A stretch of 64,000 bases of DNA from Cristatella mucedo (lineage: Eukaryota; Bryozoa; Phylactolaemata; Cristatellidae), in assembly GCA_009760855.2 (NCBI GenBank), contig WPIO01000017.1, positions 4,769,001 to 4,833,000 on the forward strand, in the 5' to 3' direction. Each line of letters opens with the position of its first letter. Within the stretch, counting starts at the first letter, position 1. The translations under genes were made by a program, and so were the position numbers. A model generated the notes under the pieces. That model was not told where the DNA came from. It ran no database searches and saw only the letters and a list, made by a program, of their open reading frames with translations. Shown here in pieces: positions 12,628 through 24,636 of this stretch.

Positions 12628-12849
12628 CAACGTTAAAGCATTTCCTCAATTCCAGACGAGTCTTCCAGCGATACGTTTTAATATTTTGTTTCACGAAGAA
12701 ACCCCAGTAGTAAGTCGATTCTATAGCACGCGAATAGGACTAAATCTCTATCTATATGAGAGAACTAATTCTCTTAAACGGCGACGAGCTCAATCGGACA
12801 GATTGTGACTGATATTATCAATTCATAGTTACTGCATTGTGAGGGCGCT

Positions 12850-14370
12850 AGGAACCGATCATACCCAAGGCCTCATAAAAGCCTACGCCGACAAAAACCG
12901 GTCGGTTGTTCTTCCGCGGTTGGCATTGACGTTTGAGCTGATGTAAGCTTAAGGTCACGAGAAGCCGTTTGCACACGTCGTGGCCATCGTCGTACGCCCG
13001 TAACCCTCCATCGCTATCAAATAGACATTACACTATGGGTACGTAGTACTCGTTTAGTCGACGTATTGGCTCTCTCTTCGTCGCTGCCGCGTTCCGCTAC
13101 CGTCGGCGTACCTGCGTGCGTTGGTGCTCCACGTACGCACAAGTCGCTAGCCAAGTTACAAGATTCGGGCATCGTCGGTATTTGACATGCGTCGGTCGGC
13201 TGAGACTAGTGCCGCTTCGAGCTCTATGTTTGCGGTCTAATTCTGTCCGCGCTTGGAAGCTGCCACACCCCATTTGGAGTAGCTCCATCGCTTTACAGCT
13301 TACTGCAAGGGAAGCAGCAGCTAAGGGTAAATGACAAGCAAGGTATAGTGCTTAGTCGAGCATGGCAGTGCAAGCAGGGAGACGCTAAGGGCCACCGTTC
13401 AGGCGGATGCGTGGTCAATAGCATGCAGAAGTAAGCGCGCAGAGAACGCATGGACAAGTGAGACAAGTTCACGGGTGCCAAAGCCAATGCGTGGGGCGAC
13501 AGAAGCCAATAGTTAGTTCCTGACTTTCGGTGCGGACGAACCTCGGTTAATATGGTCTCATCCTGAGATGACCCCCGGCGGAGAACGGCGGTGGGTAATC
13601 CGGAACAAAATCAATCCCTGTAATAAGCTACGCTTGTTAGTTAAATAATGAGTGCGCCACAATTACATGATGTTGAGCTAGATTGTCGCAGTTATTGCAT
13701 ACCGCTTGCACCGTATTTATTACACAATAGCGCATCGTCACATAACGGATCGTTACACAACGTCATGCAACGTCTGTAACATTTGTAAAGCACCGAAAAG
13801 AACAATTGTCTTTCTAGGCTCTTTAAACATTTCTGGAAACTGAAACGCTGGCATCCGATATCAGCATAGTATGATAGCGCTAGAGATTACTAGGGGTTCG
13901 CGAACTGCAACCGAAAGCTGCGACTCGGGAGGCGGCAGGCTATTTTCCTCTGACTTCCTCCGCCCTCGTTGCACTGGTTTCAAGCCACGTGGTGATCGGA
14001 GGACTGGTAGCAGTGGAATGACTGTTCGGTCGCTTGATTAACATCTTTCAAAAACCAAATCGCACACGCTAACAACAACAGAGAACTAAAAATTGCTACT
14101 GGGAATCCCAAGGCACATCAGGGCTGCAGGGCATTACTGAATTACAATAAGACTGCCACTCAAAAACCCGGAAAGTGATGTACTTGGCTTCAGCAGTCCT
14201 TGACAGAGATGGATTGCGTTATTCCGAAATACCCACCGTCAAAGACGCGAGTGGCTGCGTAACGAAGGGGCCGTTCACGTCATCGCACGTCTCTACTCAC
14301 CGAGAGTTCCCAGGGGACCCTGCGAATGGCGCGTTATACGAGAGAGTGGAATAGCACTCGCCTCATTCTC
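12850..14370. other. intergenic sequence, no gene recognised
   Basis: Contains a CpG-rich stretch around 12.95–13.35 kb. Short overlapping frames occur on both strands but none has recognisable content or splice structure. Confidence 0.4.
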
Positions 14371-14377
14371 GTTGCTC

Positions 14378-14530
14378 GACAAAGCACCCTCAGAGAACTC
14401 AATCCCTTTCTAGGTGCTTTACATTTTCGGCAAACGAAACACGATCGCGTGGTAAGTGGCATAATGGTTGATACACAGCATGAATAGCATGGTTAGGGGT
14501 GACATGCACAGGGTCAGCGTGCAAAAATGC
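14378..14530 (-). mobile_element. LINE family B, 3' end fragment, minus strand
   Basis: The reading TCGACAAAGCACCCTCAGAG through TTCTAGGTGCTTTACATTTT and on to GGTTAGGGGTGACATGCACA matches the minus-strand 3' ends at 34.25 and 53.23 kb. An (ATT)n tail is missing here. Confidence 0.8.
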
Positions 14531-15035
14531 AAAAATGCAAAAGGGCAAGCCGGGTGACTCCAGCTGTCCGTATCCGCGTACCAGCCTCCTAGTAAACCCA
14601 GCTGCGGTACAAACCCACTTGAACCGGATATGCAATATGTAATCATTGGTGAGTTGTGCACCGAGCTTCGAGTCGGAGGTTTTTGCTGGACGCACGTGGC
14701 CAGTGGCTGAGTGAGCCTGGGGGTAAAGGGCATCCCTGCCCTATTGTCGGGCCGCAATCTAGTCCGCCTCCCTACTCCTCTGCCCGCCTACGAACGCCAA
14801 AGAAGACATTATTCCTACTTCCAATTTAGGAGCTCCACATGCTCCGAGTTCGTGTAAATCAAAACTGGGATTTTTCACTGTAATTTTTCATTACTCGCGG
14901 GCCTTGCCCCCTACTTGAAGATCTTTCGGGTCTTGCCCCTCTAGACGAACATCGTGGCTGCGCTTATGCACGTGACCCTATGCGCCTATCAAAATTATAG
15001 ACATATGTAAATATAGTTCGCTTTTATTTTGTCCT

Positions 15036-15165
15036 ACGAGAGCTTAATTAAAATCTTTATTCAGGCGCTATTCATGTGCCGCCTGGCTGGAGCCCACGAC
15101 CTCGGCCAGACCTTGGTCGGGGCGAGCGCCTTAGCCACGGGGCCGAACCGGATCGTTACATACTG
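15036..15165 (-). mobile_element. SINE type 1 (tRNA-derived head with a LINE-like tail), minus strand
   Basis: The reverse complement carries GGCTAAGGCGCTCGCCCCGA (A-box side), CCAAGGTCTGGCCGAGGTCG and TGGGCTCCAGCC (B-box side), followed by a tail with AGCGCCTGAATAAAGATT. It is collinear with the plus-strand copy at 24.64 kb. Confidence 0.85.
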
Positions 15166-16279
15166 CAAATACAGACTCGTTATATTCATATACGGGCGCT
15201 CCTTATTACTGTAATCGTATGCTTGCTACCGCGGAATACGTAAGTTCATCGAAATGCTGCGACTCATTGGCCGTGCTCCGAGGCGCTAGCTCCACCAGAA
15301 TTCGACACGCGCCTTCAAGGATTAGCACCGGTTCCATTCCCGGAAATGCTACTTTGAGTTTTGCAACAAAAGAAAGCATGTCAATTGGTAACTGCTTTTT
15401 GTTTGTCCATTTGACCGAAAAGAGCTGCACCCACAAGAGCCGGAGCTGCAGGAGCACGCACGCTAGCATGAACTAGTAATGCACAAGGCAGGCACAGTTC
15501 ACCGAATCCAGAATCTCACAAAAGCTCGCTAAGATCAGCGACAGAAAATCGCAAAAAATCAGAGAAAGAGGAGGAAAGGAAGAGGCCAACAAGTTTGGCG
15601 GTGGACTGACGCTCCCGAAGGAGACTGATATCGAACAGATAATAATAATTAATTTGTATAGCTCAGAGAACTTAATCTATGTCTAGCCTCTGTACATATG
15701 CTGTAAATGAAGCATAATGATTTTGTTTCCGGTAATATGCCCGGTGTCAACATGCAAAGTTGTAACCGAGGGAGTTTTTTGTTGAACGTCCGTGGAAGCA
15801 GCGAAAATCTACCTGGCGGCGCTGCGGCGGCGGCCTTGCCTGTTTCTCTTTTCGGTAACGAAGTGTTTGTTAGGTTCTTATGGCCGAATAATGCTAAGAA
15901 ATACACAATCACAAGTCGTAAGTTATTATGCGTGGAACGGAGCGCCAAGCAGTAGCTCCTGAGAGCATGTGCGGTCGCGTTTTGTAGGGCGGCCGGCCTG
16001 ATATACAATGTACCACGCTTATTGTAATCGGCATCGTTGGGTGCGTCGGGGGCGGGGCCAGTGCTGATTAGTGGCGGTACCGGGCCAAATGAGCGGACTG
16101 CATCCTGCTTGGACCCCTCGGGTAATGCCTGAAGGCTTGAAGAGCCACAGCGCGAGGTTGGCCCGTTCGGGCAACGCCCGAAGGCTACGAGAGCATCGCA
16201 CGTTGTAGTGCGGTAGCTGGCACCTCAATAGTGTTAGCACGCACATGCAAATGGTTAGCGGTATCGTGCACAATTGTAA

Positions 16280-16645
16280 GCATGTCTAAGCACGCAAGTG
16301 ACAAGTTAATAAGCAAATGCCGTGAGAAACAGGTACGTTCTAGCTTCTTTTTTAAATGTTGTCAAGTCAGAGGATGTCGTGACGTCAGTCGGGAGTAAGT
16401 TCCAGGCTTTTGGAGCATACGCTCTAAAGGCACGGTCTCCAAGGGATTTCATATTCGCTCGGGGCTTAGCTAAACGATTTCCGTCAGAAGAGCTGGAGTC
16501 ACGACGCCTAGCCTGACTGGAGATTAGTTCTGATAGGTAGGCTGGAGCAAGAGAGCGCAGGGACCTAAAAGTGAACGACAAAACCGCGAAGTCGATGAGC
16601 TGCTAGATTGGGAGCCAGTGCAGGTCGGCGAGATGGCATCTAGTT
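16280..16645 (-). mobile_element. LINE family B fragment (end of ORF2), minus strand
   Basis: The minus strand encodes [19 protein letters not shown], then GDRAFRAYAPKAWNLLPTDV and LTTFKKEARTYLF, the usual C-terminus of CR1/L2-type ORF2. A stop-free frame covers 16306–16581. Confidence 0.88.
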
Positions 16646-17040
16646 CTATTATAAAAATACTCAAAAAAAGCCCTACGAACCGGTTACACTAGACGCTTTC
16701 TACAAGGGCACCGTTAGCATTGGTACCGAGGTCTTTTTTAGTGCAGCAGCTGAGATTGCTGGCAATCGCTGGCGTGGCAATTGCTGGCAATCGCTGGAGT
16801 GGCAGCAGCTGGGTCTGCTCCTCTGGCATTGCAGCTCGAATGGTTGCTGCAGTGCTTGTTGTGGCTTTATCTATATTGATTACACTAACTGTACACTGTA
16901 TCGGGTGCCGTGAGTTTTTGGTCCGTCCAGCCAATAGTCCCCGGGTCATTAGCGTGTCAAGGCGCTGCCCTTCCTACCCTTCTGCTGGGATTTCTCGCGT
17001 CGTCGACCGCGTTACCAGCTGTAACCAATTGAATATAAGT

Positions 17041-17072
17041 GCATTATTATTATTATTATTATTATTATTAAC
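17041..17072. repeat. (ATT)n / (TTA)n microsatellite
   Basis: About ten TTA units. Tails of this kind end the family B LINE copies, but the upstream sequence here does not match that family. Confidence 0.8.
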
Positions 17073-17099
17073 GTAAACTCTGCAATCTGACGGAGCTGC

Positions 17100-18420
17100 G
17101 ACGCAAGTCACATTTATTAAGAACAATTGTTAACACGGTTTTGTCTTGTCACGCCTCACCACCGAGAACAAGAAAAAGGGGGGGGCGACTTAGTAGGTCG
17201 ACTGAGGGGGCGGCTGGTTAACAGCGAGTGGTCCCGACGCGGCCGGTCGCTATGAGAATTGACCAATAGGCTGCGACTGTTTCGGTTGGCCCGAGGCTCT
17301 CGGATGTGTGCGCTTGGCGGTGGTTTAGAAATTTGCGCTCGAGTATTAACCATGCCGTCTTCATCTTTCACAAAGACTATCTAACGTCGAAGTTGGGTAA
17401 GAGAATGTAGGGCCGCGTCCATACGTCACGCTGACTACCAAAGCGGCTTCCGTTCGGGTCAGTCGCCGCCTCGAAGTCAATGCCGCCGACTCCCCCCCCC
17501 CAGCGCTCCGCGTCTCCGCGAATAGCCCTGGCGTAGGCTTTTTGCGAGCCCGGCGATCTCAGCGACTGCTGCTGCGTGCAACGCCCGTTTTCGGTCGTCG
17601 TGGTCGGATAACGGGCAGCCGATCGACTCGACGGAAGTCGCGCTGCTCGGAGATAGGCCGGATCTGCCTACCTCTCCCGCGAACGTTTTTCTCCCGCAGC
17701 CGTTCCGAACGCTATCGAGCGCTCTACGCGGAAACAGCGGCGCCAAATCTCGATTGGGAACTATCCAGAGAGCTATTCCCGTGTGAGTGGCAGCTAAGTC
17801 GCATGCGTTCTCATAATTATTGCCGAAAGCCGAAAGATCGTGGATGTCAGCCGGCAGCGGTGCCGCCGACGGGAATCGTGCCGCTCGCCTAAGCGGTGGC
17901 CTAGATCTCGCAACGCTTTCGCGTCCCAGCGGTCTGAGTATGGCGCAGTTCTGCGTTGTCGACGTGAGATTCCACGGAGCTTTGGTCCCAGTGGGTCGCG
18001 CGCGCACCGTCGGGCGCCGACGACGATCCTCCGGCGCCTTCGCCCCGCCGGCGCCTTAGCGGCGTTTGCCGCCGAATTCTCGTACTTGCTCGCCCGGCGT
18101 TCCAAGCCGGCTGCCTAATCGTGCCGGCGGCGAGCTGCTAACGGCCCGAGTGAGGGATAGAGCTCGCTCGGGAGGCGTTCGTTGTTGTCTGCTCACCGTT
18201 CGTCGTGCTGCCTGTCCGAGGGCGGCGCCAGAGAGCGAGTCCTGGCGGCCGCGGCTCTTGAGAATTGCGAAGGCCTATGCTAGAGGCGATGAATGAAATT
18301 ATGCATCAGCGGATGAGCTAGAGTCTCTGCGTTGCATGTCACCTAGCTGCGGTCCGTAGCGGCCCACTGCTGCCTCTTGAACTCGCGTCCGCCGATTGAG
18401 AGCCGCAGTCGAACCTGTAG
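17100..18420. promoter_or_regulatory. CpG-rich block, candidate promoter region
   Basis: From about 17.15 to 18.4 kb the sequence is markedly GC-rich with dense CpG, unlike its flanks. Several overlapping open frames occur on both strands, the usual by-product of such composition, and none has recognisable content. It lies upstream of CEP192 on the same strand with no other gene start in sight. A start region for that gene is therefore possible, but no core promoter element or first exon was identified. Confidence 0.25.
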
Positions 18421-18601
18421 CGCTCTACTTCCGGATTAGCGCTACCTAGTGTATGTGTGTGTGTGTGCGCGCGTGTGTGGGACAAGTTTTCATTAGTTTG
18501 GATGGTCACTCTAGAAATCTCACTCGTTGTGATTCACCGGCTCTCAGGAAGATAATTCGAGCTGCCTACTCTGTTCTGATTTCGCGGAAAGAGCAACACT
18601 T

Positions 18602-18603
<2 letters not shown>

Positions 18604-18647
<44 letters not shown>
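18604..18647. repeat. (GA)n microsatellite
   Basis: About 44 bp of pure AG/GA, followed by GA-rich sequence to about 18720. Confidence 0.97.
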
Positions 18648-18649
<2 letters not shown>

Positions 18650-19317
18650 AGGAAGAGCAGAGGCAGAGAGGATGGAGGAGAGTGATAGGAAGGAGAGATA
18701 GATAGAATAAGAGAGGAGTGAGATTTGGGTTAATAGCTCTGCGGTGATAGCAGAGCTGGCAGCTTGATTGTTTAATTGTGTGGCTGCAGTGATTAATCCG
18801 CTGTTCTTTGTGGGAGCTTTGTACTGAACGTGGTGAATGGTTGCTTCTGTACTTAGCAGCACGGTTTGCTTTTTGCTCCAATTTTCTAGTTTTTAAGATT
18901 GAGTTTGAGTGCATTTCCATTCTATCCTGCCGTATAGCAGCCACAATTCTGTGCTAGAATAGTGCTGTGTCCTGCATTGACCAGTGACATTATGGGATCA
19001 TTTAAAAGCAGCATCGAGTCGAGTGAGAGTTGCATGGCTGCCTCGGCAGACTTACCCTCCTGCTGCTGTGGAAAGGTGAAATGGATAGATAGGGTTACTC
19101 TTGTCAGGCTACGATGGAAAGTAATGGGTACCGAGTCAACGATGTGTGTGCCGGTTGCCCAGTCAGTGAGGAAGAGTAGTATCACTTTTGCCAATGCATC
19201 TTAATTTCAAATTTCTGATGTCGTCTCTGCTAGGCTTAGCTAAGAGATATCGTAATGAAAGTTTGTTGCATAGCTGCAGATGGGTGGGAATAGTGATAAA
19301 GACCTACTTTAGCTTCT

Positions 19318-19490
19318 AGCTGGGTCTCAGCCTAGGGTTGAGGTGCTTCCACTTCACGACCCAGGTCGTTGGTTCGAGTCTTGTTGTAGGCAATTCTTTA
19401 TTGCCTGCTGCAATTGTTACTTATAGCCGATCTGGCTGTTCTGCCACTAAATAAGTGAGGTTGTTAAATCAGCTAACCTTTACTTTAGGG
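19318..19490 (+). mobile_element. SINE type 2 (tRNA-derived), plus strand
   Basis: The head contains GTCTCAGCCTAGGGTTGAGG (A-box region) and GGTCGTTGGTTCGAGTCTTG (B-box). The body is GGCAATTCTTTATTGCC with an end of GCTAACCTTTACTT. The copies at 33.29 and 41.40 kb (plus) and at 40.10 and 46.12 kb (minus) share the layout. It is not a functional tRNA gene: there is no acceptor-stem pairing and the arms are degenerate. Confidence 0.8.
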
Positions 19491-19689
19491 TACTATTGGG
19501 ATCGATTGTTTAGCTTCATTTTCCCTTAAGCAAAGCCGTTTTGTTGCTTGTTATTCACTAGGGGTGCTCAAGATCTTGTGGTCTATCATAAGAAACCAGT
19601 TAAATACCGAGAGATTCTCATATGCATACAATGCCTCTCCAATCGACTAATTTAACTTTCTTCGGCTAATCTTTCTAGCTTACAAATGT

Positions 19690-22600
19690 TTGGACTGTTT
19701 CCTACGATGTCGCTTGAGGGTTATTAAGTGCTGCTGCAATCGTGCATGTAAGCCCCTCTCTGTACTCTATTCGCTTTTTATGATAGAGGCTTTTGAATGG
19801 CGAAGATATCGACGCCGTCGGATACGACCGTGCTGGCTTTGCACGGCAGGCAGAGCGTGGTCGATGATGCAACTCTCACGCAGTCGCCCGTGCCGGAGGC
19901 GTCGTCCACTGCATCGAGGACGCGGCTTGAGAGGTAGGCAGTTGTTGGACAGCCTCTTAAATTCCGCCTACTAAATGTCCGCTCGCTAAAAACCAAGGGG
20001 TTACTTATCCACGATCAGGTGGTCTAGGAGAAGCTAGATGCAATTCTGCTTACCGAAACTTGGATGACGCCTTGTTCCAGTAGTTGTATATCTGAGACCA
20101 CTCCACCCGGGTTTCATTCTATCAGTCCATGTGTTCTGACAAGGTTGGCGGTGGGGTTGCAATTGTTGTTCGCAAATCGTTTGGCTATAAGATGTGCAGT
20201 TTTTCGCATGGGCCATCATTTGAATCGGTTGCAATCAGGTCTTCATCAAAGACAATGCCTCTCACTGCTGTGATGTACCGGCCTCCTTCTGGCTATCTAA
20301 ACTTGTTTATAGAGGAGTTTTCTGAGTTCCTCGCTAAAATATTTATGTGTGACAGGCCATTACTGATTGCTGGAGACTTCAATATTCATGTGACACCCTA
20401 TCAGCAGCCAGGTCCGCTCATTTCTTGACTGTCTGGAGAATTTTGGTTTGGTCCAACACGTTAATCACACCACCCACGTCGGTGGCCAGATTCTAGATCT
20501 CGTGATCACTAAGGATGTCCTCCCCACTGACCTTGTGTTGTGCCCACTGACCCTCTCAGATCATTGTTCGGTCTCGTTTACGGTTTCTGCTCCCTTGTAC
20601 GTACAGAGTAATGTCGAACTTGTCAAACGACGTAACTTACAAAGCATTGACATAGAAAGGTTTTTGAAATCTGTTTGTGGTGTAGGTCTTCTTGTTCTGC
20701 ATTCAGACTCGACCGGCAGCCTCGATACCCTCACTGATGCAGTGAACATGACACTCAGGAATGCTTTTGACGAGCATGCTCCCGTTCATTCTGTCCGTGT
20801 ACAAAGTCGTGGAGATTCCTTTCAATTTACAAACAACTCCCAAAGATGCGCCGGTTTAAGCGCAGGCTTGAACGTCGTTTCAAGAAATCGGGATCTGATG
20901 TAAATCTAGTCAATTTCAAAGACTTCCTTCGAGTTTACACCCGGAAGCTTAAAAAAGCCAGGGCTTCTTTTTTCAATCGAAAGCTGAATTCCTGCCAGTC
21001 GGACCTTAAACAGATTTATAAGACAGTAAACCATTTACTGGCCAATGCTGAGAGGTCTGACTCCCCAGATATTAAGGGCTCAGCCGAAACGTTTTGAGCC
21101 TTCTTTACTGAAAAAATTGTGCACATTCGTGCCTCCATAAAGCCCACTCCGACTAAAGCCATTGCGGTGTCACAACCTGTGACCTTCCTTAAAAGGTTTT
21201 CCGAGGTTTTTTGCATGCGATGTGGCTACCTTAATAAGGTCTAGCAAAAAGAGCTCATCTCCTGAAGACCCTATACCATCATCTCTGTGGTCTTCACTGG
21301 CAGACCAACTTAGCCCTGCCATAACCGAGATTTTTAATGCTTCTTTGGGAAAAGGGATCGTCCCCAAGTCCTTCAAGTCGGCAATCGTTAGACCCGTGCT
21401 TAGAAAGCCCGGATTAGATACAGAGGTCCTTGCAAACTATCGCCCAGTTTCCCTTCTTCCTTTCTTGTCAAAGATTCTTGAAAAATTGTTGCTAAGCAGC
21501 TGGTGGAACATATTGAAAAGAATGAAATGTCAGAAAAACATTTCAATCAGGGTTCAAGAGGCAGCACTCCACTGAAACTGCTCTCCTTCGTGTTAACAAT
21601 GACGTTCTGCGTGGCAACGATGATGGGAATGTCACCGCCCTAGCTCTGCTAGATCTGTCAGCTGCCTTCGACACCATTGATCACGAAGTTTTGTTTGAAC
21701 GATTGAGAACAACGATCGGTCTGGCAGACGAGGCACTGGCGTTGTTTAAATCGTACTTGTCTGATCGTGTTCAATCCGTGTCATGTGGGGGTCAGGTCTC
21801 ACACACGAGACGGGTCACCTGTGGAGTCCCTCAAGGATCCGTCCTCAGTCCCTAACTGTTCTCCATTCATACTCAACTTCTGGTGAAAGTGATTCAGTCC
21901 ATTGTAAGAGAATATCACTTTTATGCTAACATTACTCAGCTGTGTTTGTCATTCAAACCGTCGGAACCTGCTGCAGCAACTGAGAAACTGAATGCTTGCC
22001 TTGCCGACATTCTATCCTAGATGTCGGAAAATTTCTTGAAGCTAAATGACGATAAAACTGAACTGCTGCTCATAGGACACCCTAAGCGTATTGCTGGACT
22101 AGAAGGCTTTGCTCTTCTACTAAGTGATGCTGTTGTGCGACCATCACCATATGCTCGAAATTTAGGTGTTGTTTTCGACAGCTGCCGAAATTTTAAAAGC
22201 TTCATTCAGAACACTGCTTTTACAATTTTTTTCATTCAGAAGTCTGCTTCTACAGCCAGCCATCACGTCCGATCCCTATCTAAGATAAGGAGCTGTCTTC
22301 CACAATGACTTGCAAACAATTTATCTAGATCCTTAGTTCTGTCTCGGCTTGATTATTGAAATTCCATTTTGGCTGGGCTACCAAAGAAAGCAACTAGGCC
22401 GCTGCAGCTGACTATTAATATGGCAGCAAGGCTAGTCGAGTCCCAGAGGTTTGAGCACGTGTCTCCTTTGCTAAAAGAGCTAGGATGGATGCCGGTTTGA
22501 GCAATTGATACAGAGGAAAGTTCTGCCGCTGACCCACAAATCCCACCACGGCTTGGCTCCTTCGTACGTAGCTGAACTGCTGCACCAGTTTCAGCCTCTT

Positions 22601-22995
22601 TGTGCCCTCAGGTCCTGTGTGGATTATAAATTAGTTGCTCCATTCCTCCGCTTAAAGACCGTTGGCAGCAGAAGCTTTAGCTCTGCCGGTCCTAGACTGT
22701 GGAACTCGCTTCCACAATTCTTACGCAACGACAGCCACTCTCCTACTGCCGACGACCGCTCATCCTTTTCAGCGGTCCTAAGCTTCTAATTCCATGCTAC
22801 TCACTACCTCAACTGCTGTCCTGACTCTGCAATGCTTCCCACTTTCTCTTTGTTGCGTGAGACGAAGTCTGTTGGCTACCGAACGTGTACCGAAAGCCGC
22901 TTAGGCTGTGAGTGCGCTATACAAAGCTCTCCTGCGTAACACCCACATAGTCTTTATGACTTTGTGGAGTTACAGACGGAGATACAATAGGCACG
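19690..22995 (+). mobile_element. LINE family A, long but mutated copy with endonuclease and reverse transcriptase regions
   Basis: The longest copy, about 3.3 kb. An endonuclease region (about 19950–20580) shows LNVRSLKTKGLL, LTETW, GGGVAIVV, MYRPPSG, GDFNIH and LSDHCSV. The reverse transcriptase region (about 21240–22310) shows [48 protein letters not shown] and YANITQL in place of YADDTQL. Then come [15 protein letters not shown] and the C-terminal region. Several stop codons and frameshifts break the frame (for example near 20026, 20425, 21097 and 21854), so the copy cannot be autonomous. The 3' end matches the 11.5- and 30.2-kb copies. CR1/L2-type clade, judged from motif style. Confidence 0.92.
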
Positions 22996-23113
22996 CTGAG
23001 AGGCTGGCCCCCTTGTGGCCGAGGCTAGTGCGCACGGTCCTGAGTGGCCGTCACACAGCGCTCGCGTGGCTGCGTGCTGCACACTTATTTGGCCCTGGCT
23101 TCTTTCGTGTCAG

Positions 23114-23187
23114 AGCCGGCAATGTCTCACAGTCAACACCATCAGGAGGCGGCAGCGGCTCGTCGCTTGGACTGCTTTGTTTGGACG
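23114..23187 (+). CDS. possible 5' exon of CEP192
   Basis: Bounded by TTTCGTGTCAG and ACG|GTGAGA. In the frame that joins to 26909 it encodes AGNVSQSTPSGGGSGSSLGL plus LCLD and leaves one base, which with AG at 26909 gives a glutamate codon. The alternative frame starts MSHSQHHQEAAAARRLDC. Ser/Gly-rich content gives little homology support, so this is only a splice-consistent candidate. Confidence 0.3.
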
Positions 23188-23199
23188 GTGAGAGCCCTC

Positions 23200-24180
23200 A
23201 GTCGTCTTCACCCCTCGTTTTGCTCGTTTGGCCGCGGTTTGCGCTGCGCCTGAGCCTGCCTCGGTGCGCTTCGACTCGTATCGCCTGGCAGTCCTGCCCG
23301 GGCTATATCGTGCTAGCTAGCTGCATTCGTGCGACCAAGTTGCGCGGCCGAGCGTGGAGCGCAGCGTGAGTGGCGGTTCTTTAACTGCAGCTGATTGGTC
23401 GGATGCAGCAGCTGCAGCTGTTCCGTTTGTTCGCTTGGCACAAGCCAAGCGAACAAGCTCAGAATTCAGCTCCAGAAGGCTGTCCTCATCCCTGCTGCCA
23501 TGGCCGCCAGCTAAGCCTCACCTGCTTTCTGCTACGAATTAGAATGAACTGCTGCGATTTGTCCTAGCGAGACTGTACGGATCAGATCTATACGGCTAGT
23601 GCCTAGCCTGACGCCTCACAAGCTAAGAAATCAAAAGATGCGTCCTAGCTGTTGAAGGATGCGCTAGTTGTTCAAAAGTCAGACGGATTTAACTATGCAC
23701 TAGCCTACGTTGTCACATTGGCCGTGTTTTTTGTTGCTGTTGAGCCGCTGCGCCCACTTTTTGTTCATTTCTATCTCGTTTAACTGCTCCAGCAAGACGA
23801 GGCCCTGGCGTGCCATCTGGCCCCATCGTCAGGAAGGTGCATGAAGCGGCACGTTTACTCGGCATGTCCTAGAGTTCCGGAGCTCGTGTCCTGCTGCCGA
23901 CTACGGCGCATCATTTCCAGGCGTCTTGAGCTGCTACTTCCGTGCGACTTTGGCGACTGTTGCCATTTGCCCAGCTTGCCTTGGCTGCCACGTCTTGATT
24001 GTGCACTATCTAGATTATTCTCCACAATCGGTTACGATCTGCCCACTTCGACATTGTTGCCACGTGTTCGGTTTGTTTCGTTCACTGAAAGCACCGCGAA
24101 AGCGGCTTCATCTTGGTGTCCTCAGTAGAATGTTGCTTAGCGTGGAGCGTTCACCAAGGCTTGGTGGCTAGGCAAAGTTA
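23200..24180. other. GC-rich sequence without a supported gene
   Basis: Open frames occur on the plus strand but show no recognisable motif. A perfect 13-bp inverted repeat with a 4-base loop lies at 23427–23456. Probably the first CEP192 intron or intergenic sequence. Confidence 0.4.
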
Positions 24181-24186
24181 CCGGTA

Positions 24187-24262
24187 GAGGTGCAGTCGAC
24201 TCTGCTTATAGGAATTTGCTCGGGCTGGCACATGGCCATTCTTATAAGCAGAGTATTCCCAT
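24187..24262. mobile_element. short inverted-repeat element resembling a pogo/Tigger end
   Basis: ACTCTGCTTATA (24199–24210) and TATAAGCAGAGT (24243–24254) are perfect inverted repeats around a 32-base centre. GCAGTCGACTCTGCTTATAG resembles the termini of pogo-like elements, but target duplications were not identified. Confidence 0.4.
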
Positions 24263-24636
24263 ATGCGGAATGAGACAATAGCTAGAGTAAATCTGGGACT
24301 CGGAACTGCTGTTGGAACGTTTGAACACAGGCATTATGCTATATGTACTGCTTACGATGTTGCTGCTTTGTGGGTGCTGTAGGATAAGGTGAAACTCGTT
24401 TGTTTGCCGAGCACACATTGTGTCAAATAAACTGCCTGAGCCAGCCTGGCCGCAAGTCGCTCCCATGGGTATCAATGACTACTGGGTATTAAGTCAAGCG
24501 GTGACTTTTTAGTCGGTTCCAACGAGAGACCAAATTATCAACACCCCAATTATTGCATATCAATTCGCTTGAATTGAATTCATCATAATTATAGTGAAAG
24601 CACTTTATACCAACCTAAGAGAACCGAATCTCTCTC

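Noticed and set aside
16719-17076. 118-codon plus-strand frame
   Set aside because: It contains duplicated GCAATCGCTGGCGTGGCA-type sequence and ends in the (TTA)n tract; no motif was recognised.
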